DNA from: an uncultured Desulfobacter sp.
GTDB lineage: Bacteria; Desulfobacterota; Desulfobacteria; Desulfobacterales; Desulfobacteraceae
Direction: 5' to 3'
Assembly: GCF_963665355.1 (NCBI RefSeq)
Contig: NZ_OY762229.1
Coordinates: 1-64,000 of the forward strand
DNA length: 64,000 nt
In this document: positions 45,076-54,009 of the stretch, one piece after another
Numbering within the stretch: the first letter of the stretch is position 1
Layout of the letters: every line of letters starts with the position of its first letter
The notes under the pieces: model-generated
Seen by the model: only the letters and a program-made list of their open reading frames with translations
Told to the model about the DNA's origin: nothing
Databases searched by the model: none
Program-made: the position numbers and the translations under genes

Positions 45076-45129
45076 CTGTATTTATTCTGTGTCCCCTATT
45101 TATTCTGTAGTTGGCCCAAAGGCTGGTTT
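45076..45129 (+). repeat. 54-bp direct repeat, left copy
   Basis: Starts CTGTATTTATTCTGTGTCCC and ends GGCCCAAAGGCTGGTTT. Identical to 55862-55915. The two enclose the two AraC-TBDR modules, the DUF4198-like gene and the IS1634-type transposase. The sequence TGTCCCCTATTTATTCTGTA is itself present twice here (45060 and 45090). Confidence 0.85.
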
Positions 45130-45384
45130 GCATAACCGCCGCAGCCCCAGCCGGCATTCCATGTTGCCAAATGCTGTCTGGGCAGGCGGCTTGAACCATT
45201 CGGGAATGCGAGGATGAAACCTTATTTCTCCGACTTTTCCATCCAACCGTAACATTTTAGTGTTTCAGCAAACGGTTTTCTCGTTCAAAATAATTATGGG
45301 TTTACGGCATGGGCAAATCTTGACAGCAACAATAAAACAATTGACAGATGCACAGGAATCCTATTAATTGTTATGAAAACATAA

Positions 45385-45400
45385 AAAAGTTTCAACTTTT
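45385..45400. promoter_or_regulatory. palindrome upstream of AraC gene
   Basis: AAAAGTTTCAACTTTT, a 7-2-7 palindrome 26 bases before the ATG at 45426. Candidate operator. Confidence 0.35.
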
Positions 45401-45425
45401 ATAATATCTTATTACCGATGAACAA

Positions 45426-46376
45426 ATGAAAATAATCAAGCCCGGAACGCCCCAGCCGACCGACGTGCCCAACCGATTCAAGGTAGATTTACCCTCGTTA
45501 CCCGGCCGGGGTGGGTGGGACATTGATGTTTTCAGCTCCGGGCTGACGCTGGTTGTCATGGACACGGCATTACACCAGCCTATCAAGACACAGGCTACGG
45601 TTGCAAAACCGATTATAGGTTTTGGATTTTGCCTGGCAGGAGAGTTTGGTTTCTCTCTTATGTCATCAAAGACGCGGTTGAACATCCGGGCCGGACAAAG
45701 CGGTTTTTTTACTTTTCCCCAGGACATAGAGATTACAGAACATTTACCAGCCGATCATTTGCTCAGGATTTACCTCATGCTTGAAGGTGAGATATTATCA
45801 TCTTTTACCCAAGGAGATGAAGACTATTTCTCCCCGCTAATTAAAAGCGTTGAAAAAAAACGGGTCAACCGAGTGGTTCATTCCACCACGGCCCTGATGC
45901 ATGCGGCCCTGTATCAAATCCTACATTGCCCCTACTACGGTAAGGCCAGGCATATCTACCTTGAAAGCAAGGCCATGGAAATGCTTTCCCATAAATTGGC
46001 ACAGCTTCACCCTTCCTTTCTTGGTCCGGACAACAAATTAAAACCTTCTGATTATGACCGAATCATGCATGCTGCAGAAGTGCTTGTGAACAACCTGGAT
46101 AATCCACCGGATACAATGGAACTGGCCCGTTCCGTCGGTTTGAGCCGCGCCAAATTACACCGCTGTTTTCGCCGGGTCCACGGTGTCTCTCCTTTTGAAT
46201 ATCTGCGCAATCACCGCCTGAAAACCGCCATGATGCTGCTTCAAAGTGGCAAAATCAATGTAACGGAAGCTGCATTAAGCGTCGGTTACGCCAACCTTAG
46301 TTATTTTTCCAAAGCCTTTAAGGCCATGTTCGGGGTATGTCCTGGAGAACTTCTGCGTCATTCCACGCCCAATTAA
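45426..46376 (+). CDS. AraC-family regulator, PchR/YbtA type
   Basis: A 316-residue regulator. The N-terminal sensing half contains KPIIGFGFCLAGEFGFSLM and RAGQSGFFTFPQDIEI, shared with the other AraC proteins of the window. The C-terminal half has the two helix-turn-helix units: MELARSVGLSRAKLHRCFRR and VTEAALSVGYANLSYFSKAF. The ribosome-binding site is weak. It is followed on the same strand by a TBDR, as in YbtA-FyuA and PchR-FptA pairs, and probably activates that receptor in response to its ligand. Confidence 0.9.
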   Translation: MKIIKPGTPQPTDVPNRFKVDLPSLPGRGGWDIDVFSSGLTLVVMDTALHQPIKTQATVAKPIIGFGFCLAGEFGFSLMSSKTRLNIRAGQSGFFTFPQDIEITEHLPADHLLRIYLMLEGEILSSFTQGDEDYFSPLIKSVEKKRVNRVVHSTTALMHAALYQILHCPYYGKARHIYLESKAMEMLSHKLAQLHPSFLGPDNKLKPSDYDRIMHAAEVLVNNLDNPPDTMELARSVGLSRAKLHRCFRRVHGVSPFEYLRNHRLKTAMMLLQSGKINVTEAALSVGYANLSYFSKAFKAMFGVCPGELLRHSTPN

Positions 46377-46414
46377 TCTTTGTCTCAGTCGACTATGCAT
46401 TAAAATTTGAGTAT

Positions 46415-46454
46415 ACAGCGTCAAAAAAAGAGCCGCAAACGTTAGCCGTATTTC
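46415..46454 (+). promoter_or_regulatory. conserved element upstream of TBDR, copy 1
   Basis: ACAGCGTCAAAAAAAGAG followed by CCGCAAACGTTAGCCGTATT, about 100 bases before the receptor gene. The same wording occurs at 52823-52864 before the DUF4198-like gene. A shared regulator site or shared RNA structure is likely. Confidence 0.6.
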
Positions 46455-46551
46455 ATATTTTCCGGTATTCACATCCCTATAATTGATTTTCATGCCTAAC
46501 ATCATGATCATTGCTGATTAATATTACTCAACAAAAACAAAGGAGGCGATT

Positions 46552-48531
46552 ATGGGGATACAATTCAAAAAAATCTGTTGGATTACACTGTTTAGCTTTG
46601 TATCGGCCTTGGGTTATGCAGAAGAAAAGAGTGCCGAAGTATTGGAAACTCTGACAGTTACAGCCCAGAAAACCGAAGAAAATGTTCAGGATGTCCCGGT
46701 TGCCATCAGTGTGTTTGATGGCCTGGAAATTGAGGATAGAATGGTGGAAACCCTGGATGATATAGCCAAATACACACCCGGCTTAATGATTATCACGCCT
46801 TCGGCAGTTAAATCTGCCCCATCCATTCGTGGGTTGTATGCGGATTACAGTTCGGGGAACGCCACGGCCGGACTGTTCGTCGACGGTGTCCCGGTAACAA
46901 ATGGCACGGGGTTTGATGAAACACTGATGGATATTGAACGTATAGAGGTGCTCAAAGGTCCCCAGGGTACGCTTTACGGGAAGAACACAGAAGTTGGGGC
47001 GGTGAATATTATCACCCGGAAACCGTCAAATGAGACAAGGGCACGCATTACCGGTGAACTTGGCGAAGACAACAAACGCAGCTTGGCTGCAAACATAAGC
47101 GGTGCGATCGTAAAAGATAAACTTTATTTAGGCGTCTCCGGCAAACATTATGAAAAGGATGGCTATGTCATGAACACAATAACCGGAGACCCCATTGATG
47201 ACAGAAAATATGATTATGGAAAGATCTATTTAAGAATGACGCCCACCGACAAACTGGAAGCGGCCCTGATATCTTCCTATATCAAATACGATAACGGAGG
47301 CAACGCCTCGGGGACAACAAATTCTGAATACAGAAAGGTCAGCAACGACCTGGATACGTTTAACAAGTCCTCTGTGTGGTCCAATTCTTTAAATATTAAT
47401 TATGCAGTGAATGACAGCCTTACCTTTACCACAATTACCGCCTACAGATATTATAATGAGTACCTTGCCAATGATTTCGATTATACAAGCGACCCAAGTA
47501 AAAAATTTCATGTCTTTGCCGATTCCACGTATGAAACCCTTTCCCAGGAATTGAGGGCAAATTACGAAGTTGACCGGTTCAATCTGGTCTCAGGCATCTT
47601 CTTGGAATCAAGCAACACCCAGATTGATAAAGATAGAGACACAGCCTGGGGCTTTAAAGACGGGCTGACTGAGACCGATACCGATTCCATAGGTATTTTT
47701 TCCCATCTGACCTATAAAATAACAGATAGATTATCTGCTCTTGGCGGCCTCAGATATGACAAGGTAGCGTTGGAATACCAGGATGCAAGCCAAAATATTG
47801 ATAGCAGCGAAAATGAACTCTCGCCAAAGGTGGGTTTGACCTTTGATCTGCTGGAGAACCTCATGACCTATGTAACTGTTTCCAAAGGATACCGTTCCGG
47901 AGGATTTAATTATCTTGAGGGCTATTCCAAAACATATGACCCCGAAATTTTGTATTCTTACGAAATCGGTGCCAAGGGCATTTTGGCAAACGGCAAATTA
48001 TCCTGGGATGTGGCCCTATATCACATGGATATCACGGATATGCAGGTGAGTGTGATGGTTGATGCTCAAAATGTTATCACAGACAATGCGGCAGAAGCGA
48101 CATCCATGGGGGTGGAGGCCTCGCTGGCATATCAGATAACCCGGGGCCTCAACATGTTTGCCGGTTTTTCGTATAATAAAACGGAATTCGATGAATACAA
48201 CGACGGATTCACCGATTACAGTGGGAAAAAAACAACCTACGCACCGAACTATAATTATACCCTGGGGATGAAATACCGCGCTGAACAAGGGTATTACGCA
48301 AGTGCGGATCTAAGCGGATACGGGGATATGTACCTGGATATTGCCAATAAATATAAAAGGCCGTCCTATGAACTGGTCAATACAAAGATCGGTTATGAAA
48401 CAGAAAAATATGACATCTATCTGTATGCCAAAAACTTGTTTGACAGAAGTTATGAGAGCAAGGGGCAATACTATAGCAGCTTTGCCTCCCAGCCCAGGGA
48501 AATAGGAGTGAGCGTAACCTACCGTCTTTGA
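46552..48531 (+). CDS. TonB-dependent outer-membrane receptor
   Basis: A 659-residue receptor of the FyuA-like group. Signal peptide, TonB box LETLTVTAQKTEENVQDVP, plug motifs LFVDGVPVTNGTGFDETLMD, IERIEVLKGPQGTLYGKN and VNIITRKPSNE, barrel with LSPKVGLTFDLLENLMTYV and SKGYRSGGFNYLEG, ending EIGVSVTYRL. The TonB box region and barrel are closely related to the receptors at 50721 and 35506, so these are paralogues. AAAGGAGGCGATT precedes the ATG. AraC lies upstream; a dispersed repeat begins 7 bases after the stop. Confidence 0.93.
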   Translation: MGIQFKKICWITLFSFVSALGYAEEKSAEVLETLTVTAQKTEENVQDVPVAISVFDGLEIEDRMVETLDDIAKYTPGLMIITPSAVKSAPSIRGLYADYSSGNATAGLFVDGVPVTNGTGFDETLMDIERIEVLKGPQGTLYGKNTEVGAVNIITRKPSNETRARITGELGEDNKRSLAANISGAIVKDKLYLGVSGKHYEKDGYVMNTITGDPIDDRKYDYGKIYLRMTPTDKLEAALISSYIKYDNGGNASGTTNSEYRKVSNDLDTFNKSSVWSNSLNINYAVNDSLTFTTITAYRYYNEYLANDFDYTSDPSKKFHVFADSTYETLSQELRANYEVDRFNLVSGIFLESSNTQIDKDRDTAWGFKDGLTETDTDSIGIFSHLTYKITDRLSALGGLRYDKVALEYQDASQNIDSSENELSPKVGLTFDLLENLMTYVTVSKGYRSGGFNYLEGYSKTYDPEILYSYEIGAKGILANGKLSWDVALYHMDITDMQVSVMVDAQNVITDNAAEATSMGVEASLAYQITRGLNMFAGFSYNKTEFDEYNDGFTDYSGKKTTYAPNYNYTLGMKYRAEQGYYASADLSGYGDMYLDIANKYKRPSYELVNTKIGYETEKYDIYLYAKNLFDRSYESKGQYYSSFASQPREIGVSVTYRL

Positions 48532-48538
48532 TGCTTTC

Positions 48539-48596
48539 ATATAACGGCCATGGGCTGATCTGGCCTATCAGCACCCAGACTCAGCCCACAACGAAA
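48539..48596 (+). repeat. dispersed 55-bp repeat, copy 4
   Basis: ATATAACGGCCATGGGCTGA, then TCTGGCCTATCAGCACCCAG and ACTCAGCCCACAACGAAAG. It begins just after the TBDR stop and precedes the broken AraC gene. Confidence 0.8.
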
Positions 48597-48741
48597 GTTA
48601 AAAAATCTTAATAGGTTACACATTTTTTTCCTATTAAACATCAAAAGCGGTAAGTTAGTTTCAGGCCTATCCCCCCCCGGGTCACTATAATTGATGTAAA
48701 ATAAGTATCTGCTTTCCCAAAGCCGTATTCCGGATTGTGAT

Positions 48742-49059
48742 ATGGACCATTTACGCAGCGTCATGGATTACCTGAATAAGAATTACACCAGCCATATTTA
48801 CCTGGATGAATTGTCCCATCGTGCCTGCATGAGCCGGACCAAACTGACTTATTTGTTTAAACAGGTCTACGGTATAATCATATCCGACCAGATAAAGACA
48901 CTGCGTATCAATCTTGCGAAGGAGATGCTTGCGGATAAACGCATGAAAATAAAATCGATTGCCAATGCAGTTGGGTACAAATTGCACGGGAGCTTTTCCG
49001 AGGCATTTAAACATGCCACGGGGATCACCCCCAATCAATACCGAAAAACAATCCGTTAA
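48742..49059 (+). pseudogene. AraC-family regulator, C-terminal DNA-binding half only
   Basis: Encodes 105 residues that are only the double helix-turn-helix: LDELSHRACMSRTKLTYLFK and IKSIANAVGYKLHGSFSEAF, ending PNQYRKTIR. The sensing half that all other AraC proteins here have is missing. The frame is open for a few codons before the ATG, but stops soon after. The missing half appears next to it in the opposite orientation (49062-49300). It could still be made as a free DNA-binding domain. Confidence 0.75.
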
Positions 49060-49061
49060 TT

Positions 49062-49300
49062 TCTTTAAATTTATAAAACCCAAGCCATTGATTAATGTGG
49101 ATAAACGTTCCCCATACAGCAACAGGTTGACCCCATGCATCCGTTTATCATCGTTTTTTTCACGGGACTCAATGCCTTTGGGTAAAGAAAAAAAGCCGAT
49201 TTCCTCTGCGTTTATCGTAACCGGCCGGTCAAAACAGGTAGGGTGGAAATCATACCGGCCCGGGAAACTGCAAATACCGTCACTGACGGCCTAAATACCC
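49062..49300 (-). pseudogene. AraC-family regulator, inverted N-terminal fragment
   Basis: The minus strand encodes VTINAEEIGFFSLPKGIESR and then LLLYGERLSTLINGLGF. This aligns with the sensing half of the AraC at 45426 (LNIRAGQSGFFTFPQDIE then YLMLEGEILSSF). No start or ribosome-binding site is found and the frame closes at about 49300. It sits back to back with the C-terminal half on the plus strand, so an inversion split one gene or two remnants were joined. Confidence 0.6.
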
Positions 49301-49596
49301 CAATTGTGCCTGAGGTTTCTATGGTAAGGCTTTGATCCGGGACCCTGAAACTTTAAGCCTATTCTAAAGATACCGCCTTAAAATCTCCAAGACCTTAAAA
49401 TTTAATTTACAATTAAAACAATTGACAAATTATAAACATTAGTTAGATATTTGAAACAATATTTGAGATTACCAATGAATCTCACCCCCAAAACAAAATA
49501 AAATAAAAGTAGTTGATTCCGGCAGATTATGGATTTGAATGGTTGGTTTGGACGTGTCATCGGTTTATTCAAAATTGGTTACAAGGATCTGTTGAA
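49301..49596. other. intergenic, no gene seen
   Basis: AT-rich, with TTACAATTAAAACAATTG and similar runs. It supplies AAGGATCTGTTGAA ahead of the AraC gene at 49597. No operator recognised. Confidence 0.4.
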
Positions 49597-50535
49597 ATGG
49601 AAAAAATATATAAAGCACCTCAAAACCTGGCAAATGCCACGGAAAACAACCGGCTATCCTTTTCCCCGTCCATGGGAAAGGGATACATACAAAGGGTTCG
49701 CCTCAAATCCGGGATACAACTGAACATATCGGATTACACCCTCCGGCACCCCGTAGCCATGGATTTGAAGCCTCCCTTTCAGCCCATTGGATTTGGTTTC
49801 CGGTTGTCCGGGCACAGCCGGGGCTATCCGGCAGGTGAAAAAACAAGGGACGTCAAACCGGGGCAAGCCGGTTTTGTCTGCTTTCCGGACATAGAAGGTC
49901 TTACCATAACCACGGGTCCGGAACGGATCGTACACATTGGTATTTTTATGGATTTTACACAGTTTTGTGCCTTTGCCCCGGGGGAAACTGAAAGGTTTCC
50001 GTTTCAGCTTGATAACCTGTCAACCGGAGCATCCATCCATGAAGGCCGGATCACGCCGGCCATGCGTGACGCCATTTTCCAGATATTTAACTGCCCGTAT
50101 CAGGGATGGGCGAAAAGCTTTTTTCTTGAAAGCAAAGTCCTGGAACTTATGGCCCATAAAATCGGGCAAATTGAAGCTGCCGACACCCGGACACCTGATG
50201 TCAATCCTTTGCCGTCCCCGGATGAGGAACGGATACGGGAAGCGGCTCGCCTCTTGGCCGGTGATCTGGAAACACCCCCTGACCTGAATCAACTGGCCCG
50301 GTCAGTGGGAATGTGCCGCAGCAAACTGCACCGCTGTTTCCGGATGTTTTACGGTATTACACCCTTTGAGTACCTGCGCAACCGCCGCCTTGAAACTGCC
50401 ATGGATTTTTTGATGGACGGCCAGATGAATGTCGCTGAAGCTGCCTATGCCGTGGGCTATTCCTGTCCCAGCCATTTTACCAAAGCATTTAAAAAATATT
50501 TCGGCCACCTGCCCAGTAGAAAGTTCATCAAATAA
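49597..50535 (+). CDS. AraC-family regulator, PchR/YbtA type
   Basis: A 312-residue regulator. ATG 49597 with AAGGA upstream gives a protein in line with its 316-residue paralogue; a TTG 28 codons earlier is less likely. The sensing half has PFQPIGFGFRLSGHSRGY and KPGQAGFVCFPDIEGLTI. Helix-turn-helix units: NQLARSVGMCRSKLHRCFRM and VAEAAYAVGYSCPSHFTKAF. It precedes a TBDR on the same strand, repeating the AraC-receptor arrangement of 45426-48531. Confidence 0.9.
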   Translation: MEKIYKAPQNLANATENNRLSFSPSMGKGYIQRVRLKSGIQLNISDYTLRHPVAMDLKPPFQPIGFGFRLSGHSRGYPAGEKTRDVKPGQAGFVCFPDIEGLTITTGPERIVHIGIFMDFTQFCAFAPGETERFPFQLDNLSTGASIHEGRITPAMRDAIFQIFNCPYQGWAKSFFLESKVLELMAHKIGQIEAADTRTPDVNPLPSPDEERIREAARLLAGDLETPPDLNQLARSVGMCRSKLHRCFRMFYGITPFEYLRNRRLETAMDFLMDGQMNVAEAAYAVGYSCPSHFTKAFKKYFGHLPSRKFIK

Positions 50536-50720
50536 GGTTTGAATAATTGTACCGTTTGTCACTAAAAAAATATGATCGGCCTAATCAAAAAGAACCAGAG
50601 ACCAGACCCTTTCCTAAAAATGTATTATATGCCTGTCTTTATACGGGCCATCTGGCAGCGCATTCTTGATGATGCCTGTCAGATGAAAAAACGATAATAC
50701 ATACGAAAAAGGAAGGAGAG

Positions 50721-52787
50721 ATGAACTTGTTTTTCAAACCAATGATCTTTCTGGGAACGACAATTCTGATGTTTTCAGCCTACCTCCCGGCCTTTGCCGG
50801 GCACCCCCTTAAACATCAGTCTGGAACCACGGAAACGCTGGAGACCATAACCGTAACCGCCCAAAAGCAGGAGGAAAATATCCAGGACGTACCCATGGCG
50901 GTCACCGCATTCACGGCCCAGAGGATTGAGGACGCAAAAATCGAATCCATTTCCGATCTTGCCGATTTTGTCCCCAGTTTAATGGTATTTTCCCAAGGCG
51001 GGAGTGGCAGAAGTACACCATCCATGAGAGGTATTCTTGCCTCCTTTGAAACCGGGACGCTTTCCACCGGACTTTTTATAGACGGTGTCCCGATCCAGTC
51101 GGTGGTTGGATTTGAGTCTACATTTCTTGATATTGAACGGGTAGAGGTCCTCAGGGGCCCCCAGGGCACCTTGTACGGGAAAAACACGGAAACAGGTGTA
51201 ATCAATATCATTACCCGACAGCCGGACAACGACTTCAGGGCGAGCCTGTCTGCCAATATCGGCACATTGCTATCTTCCGAGACCGATGACCCTTTAACCC
51301 AAGCCTACACCGTCAAGCTCAGCGGTCCTATTCAAACAGACAAACTTTTTTTGGGTATTGCCGCAAAGTTCTACCAGAAAGACGGTTTCATCGAAAACAC
51401 GGCAACAGGAGAAGATGAGAACGACAGAGAACACTGGTTTGGAAGGGCGCATCTGCGCTGGACACCCACGGATCAACTGGACATCTCTTTCATTGCATCA
51501 CAACTCCAATATGACGATGGTGGGTATCAGATGAACCTGACGGAATCTACGGCGTCGCTATTCGGATTACCTGCGCCCGACTATCGCAAGGTCTCTTCCA
51601 ATGGTAAGGCCGGATACGATAGTTCAGAACAAACCCAATCCCTTAAAATTGATTATGAGATCAATAACGCGTTTCGATTGACGTCTGTTACGTCAAGAAG
51701 ATACATAGATATGAAGCGCCCGTGTGATTGGGATTTCAGTAGTGCAAGTATATCACATGCGGATAATGAAGGCGAAAGCACTGCATTGTCCCAGGAACTG
51801 CGCCTGAACTATGACAATGGCGGCGTGAAGTGGGTTGCAGGCTTATATGGTGATAAGGATGAGGGAGAAAGCAAGTCTGTGACCTTGACCAAGGTTAAAC
51901 ACACTGAAAATGATCGAAACACCTATGCTGTTTTTACCCATCTGACCTATCCACTATTCCAACGGTTCAGTCTCACCGGCGGTTTGCGGTACGAAACAAC
52001 GGAAAAGGAATATCAAAATCATATCAGCACCAAGCATCTCGATGATTCATGGGATGCCGTAACGCCCAAGCTTTCCCTGGAATACCGGCCTTTGCCCGGA
52101 ATCATGACTTACATAAGCGCATCCAAAGGATACCGGTCCGGCGGATTTAATACTTTCGCCCCAGATGATTCGGAATATGTCACCTATGATGAAGAAGAAC
52201 TATGGTCTTATGAGATCGGAGCAAAAAACACCTTTTTTAATAACAGACTGATTGTCAACGCCAGTATTTACCTGATGGATATTTCCGATATGCAGGTTTC
52301 GCAGAAAATTTCACCATTGGAATCTTATATAACCAACGCGGCCGAAGCAACTGCTAAAGGGTTTGAATTGGAGTTGACGGGCAAAATAACCTCTGGCCTG
52401 ACCATAATGGCCGGTATCGGCTATACCCATCTTGAGTTTGACGAATTTAAGGATGAGGACGGAGATTACCAGGGAAATAAAAGCACCTATAGTCCGGAGT
52501 ACACATTTAATATCGGTGCCCAATACCGTTGGGAAAACGGATTTTATGCCAGGACGGATTTGATTGGTTATGGTGAAATGTATTTTGATAATTCCAATGA
52601 ACGCAAACGGGATGCCTATCAAATCGTCAACGCCAAAGTCGGATATGAAACGGAGCATTTTGATATCTATATCTACGGCAAGAATATTTTTGACGAAAAA
52701 TACGATTCCTATGACTACTATAACGGTTATTATACCGTCTATAGTGATCCGGGAGAGGTGGGTCTTCAGGTGACCTATCGTTTCTGA
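50721..52787 (+). CDS. TonB-dependent outer-membrane receptor
   Basis: A 688-residue receptor, FyuA-like. Signal peptide ending near AFAG, TonB box LETITVTAQKQEENIQDVP, plug motifs LSTGLFIDGVPI, FLDIERVEVLRGPQGTLYGK, NTETGVINIITRQPDNDF, barrel ending EVGLQVTYRF. AAGGAAGGAGAG precedes the ATG. Its first 190 residues are the closest match to the truncated receptor at 35506. It is probably regulated by the AraC protein before it; a periplasmic DUF4198-like gene follows. Confidence 0.93.
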   Translation: MNLFFKPMIFLGTTILMFSAYLPAFAGHPLKHQSGTTETLETITVTAQKQEENIQDVPMAVTAFTAQRIEDAKIESISDLADFVPSLMVFSQGGSGRSTPSMRGILASFETGTLSTGLFIDGVPIQSVVGFESTFLDIERVEVLRGPQGTLYGKNTETGVINIITRQPDNDFRASLSANIGTLLSSETDDPLTQAYTVKLSGPIQTDKLFLGIAAKFYQKDGFIENTATGEDENDREHWFGRAHLRWTPTDQLDISFIASQLQYDDGGYQMNLTESTASLFGLPAPDYRKVSSNGKAGYDSSEQTQSLKIDYEINNAFRLTSVTSRRYIDMKRPCDWDFSSASISHADNEGESTALSQELRLNYDNGGVKWVAGLYGDKDEGESKSVTLTKVKHTENDRNTYAVFTHLTYPLFQRFSLTGGLRYETTEKEYQNHISTKHLDDSWDAVTPKLSLEYRPLPGIMTYISASKGYRSGGFNTFAPDDSEYVTYDEEELWSYEIGAKNTFFNNRLIVNASIYLMDISDMQVSQKISPLESYITNAAEATAKGFELELTGKITSGLTIMAGIGYTHLEFDEFKDEDGDYQGNKSTYSPEYTFNIGAQYRWENGFYARTDLIGYGEMYFDNSNERKRDAYQIVNAKVGYETEHFDIYIYGKNIFDEKYDSYDYYNGYYTVYSDPGEVGLQVTYRF

Positions 52788-52822
52788 AATATTCGAAACG
52801 GCAAATATATAATTTTTGAGAC

Positions 52823-52864
52823 TGCAGCGTCAAAAAAAGAGACGTCAACGTTAGCCGCATTTTT
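52823..52864 (+). promoter_or_regulatory. conserved element upstream of DUF4198-like gene, copy 2
   Basis: TGCAGCGTCAAAAAAAGAG followed by ACGTCAACGTTAGCCGCATT, matching 46415-46454. Downstream, GACTAATATTATACTCAA also resembles GATTAATATTACTCAA before the receptor at 46552. Confidence 0.6.
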
Positions 52865-52961
52865 TAGTTTCTGCTATTTAGTCAACCTAAAAATTATTTG
52901 CCTGACTAATATTATACTCAATAGAAATCAAAACCACTTTAAAACAACAAAAGAGACAACA

Positions 52962-53828
52962 ATGAAAAAACTAATCATCCTATTGGCACTAATTTTCTCA
53001 GCTTCTTTTGCCCACGCCCATACCATCTGGATCAACGCGTTTGAATCCCACGGCCATGGGGCGCATAACGCCATGGTTTGCCTGGGCTGGGGACATGCCC
53101 TGCCCATGGACGATATTCTCAATTCAACGAATGGCCGTATCGCTGTGGAGCGGTTCGAACTTTTGGATCCGTCGCTGAAAAAGACAGAACTTCTCAAGCC
53201 GGAATTCAAGCTCGCCGAACCGAAACTGTCCAATGGAAACTTTGATCTGTTTGCCGCCGATCTGGCTACCCAGAAGATCGCGTTCAAGGAAAGCAGTGCT
53301 CCCGGTGTTTATCAGCTTGGCGCGGTATCCCGGGCCACGTTCTATACCCAGTATATTGATAAGAAAGGCAAGAAACGCCTGAAGCTTAAGCCCATGGATG
53401 AAATCAAGGATATCCAAAAAGTTCTGATGGCCGTAAAATACCAGGCTTTTGCCAAATCCTGTCTCACGGTAGGTGCATGGTCCGCACCCAACCCCCTGGG
53501 ACATGGCCTGGAAATCATTCCGCGCACCGACCTGAGTAATCTGCATGCCGGCGATCTGGTGGAGGTGGATGTTTTGTTTGAAGGCAAGCCCCCGAAAGGC
53601 ATGCAGCACATCACCGCCCACAGCGGCAGCTTCGGCCAAAGCGACGGGTTTTCATTATTTTCAAAGGTAAAGAAAGGCAAGGCCCAATTTCGCGTTCAAA
53701 GCGCAGGTCAATGGATGATAAGCACCGCCCACAAGGACGACGTCACGCAGGACGGTCCTCTTAAGGATCTCTATGGCAAGGCGAATGTGGTGTCCCAAGC
53801 CGCCAGTTTGACGTTTAATGTCCAATAA
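52962..53828 (+). CDS. periplasmic DUF4198-like protein
   Basis: A 288-residue exported protein. Signal peptide KLIILLALIFSASFAHA is followed by HTIWINAFESHGHGAHNAMV, the mature N-terminal histidine typical of DUF4198/NikM-like proteins, whose exposed His often binds a metal. Two beta-sandwich-like parts follow, with SLFSKVKKGKAQFRVQSAGQ and TAHKDD near the end. It comes after a receptor gene and carries the same upstream element as another receptor, so a periplasmic ligand- or metal-handling role is plausible. Its stop codon TAA is the first part of a dispersed repeat copy. Confidence 0.75.
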   Translation: MKKLIILLALIFSASFAHAHTIWINAFESHGHGAHNAMVCLGWGHALPMDDILNSTNGRIAVERFELLDPSLKKTELLKPEFKLAEPKLSNGNFDLFAADLATQKIAFKESSAPGVYQLGAVSRATFYTQYIDKKGKKRLKLKPMDEIKDIQKVLMAVKYQAFAKSCLTVGAWSAPNPLGHGLEIIPRTDLSNLHAGDLVEVDVLFEGKPPKGMQHITAHSGSFGQSDGFSLFSKVKKGKAQFRVQSAGQWMISTAHKDDVTQDGPLKDLYGKANVVSQAASLTFNVQ

Positions 53829-53878
53829 CGGCCATGGGCCGACCTGACACCTGCCAGGCTTCGTCCCAAAACAAAAGA
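53824..53878 (+). repeat. dispersed 55-bp repeat, copy 5
   Basis: AATAACGGCCATGGGCCGAC, then CTGACACCTGCCAGGCTTCG and TCCCAAAACAAAAG. Slightly shorter in the middle than other copies. Begins in the stop codon of the DUF4198-like gene. Confidence 0.75.
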
Positions 53879-53910
53879 TGAAAGAAACTCAACTGGTTAT
53901 TGCGTTCTTT

Positions 53911-53960
53911 CATATAAACGACAATGGGCTGATCAGGCTTATCAACTTACATTCAGCACC
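53911..53960 (+). repeat. dispersed 55-bp repeat, copy 6 (diverged)
   Basis: CATATAAACGACAATGGGCT, then GATCAGGCTTATCAACTTAC and ATTCAGCACC. It follows copy 5 by 32 bases in the same orientation, a tandem pair. Confidence 0.6.
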
Positions 53961-54009
53961 CTTTTCCATTGTTCGAGGACATTTTCTTGTTACCTGTTGA
54001 GTATCCTCA

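Larger units (their letters stand above)
44891..45425. other. gene-free stretch with REP-like and 54-bp repeats
   Basis: Contains the inverted repeat 44984-45070, the 54-bp repeat at 45076-45129, then about 250 bases without recognisable features up to the palindrome before the AraC gene. Confidence 0.5.
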
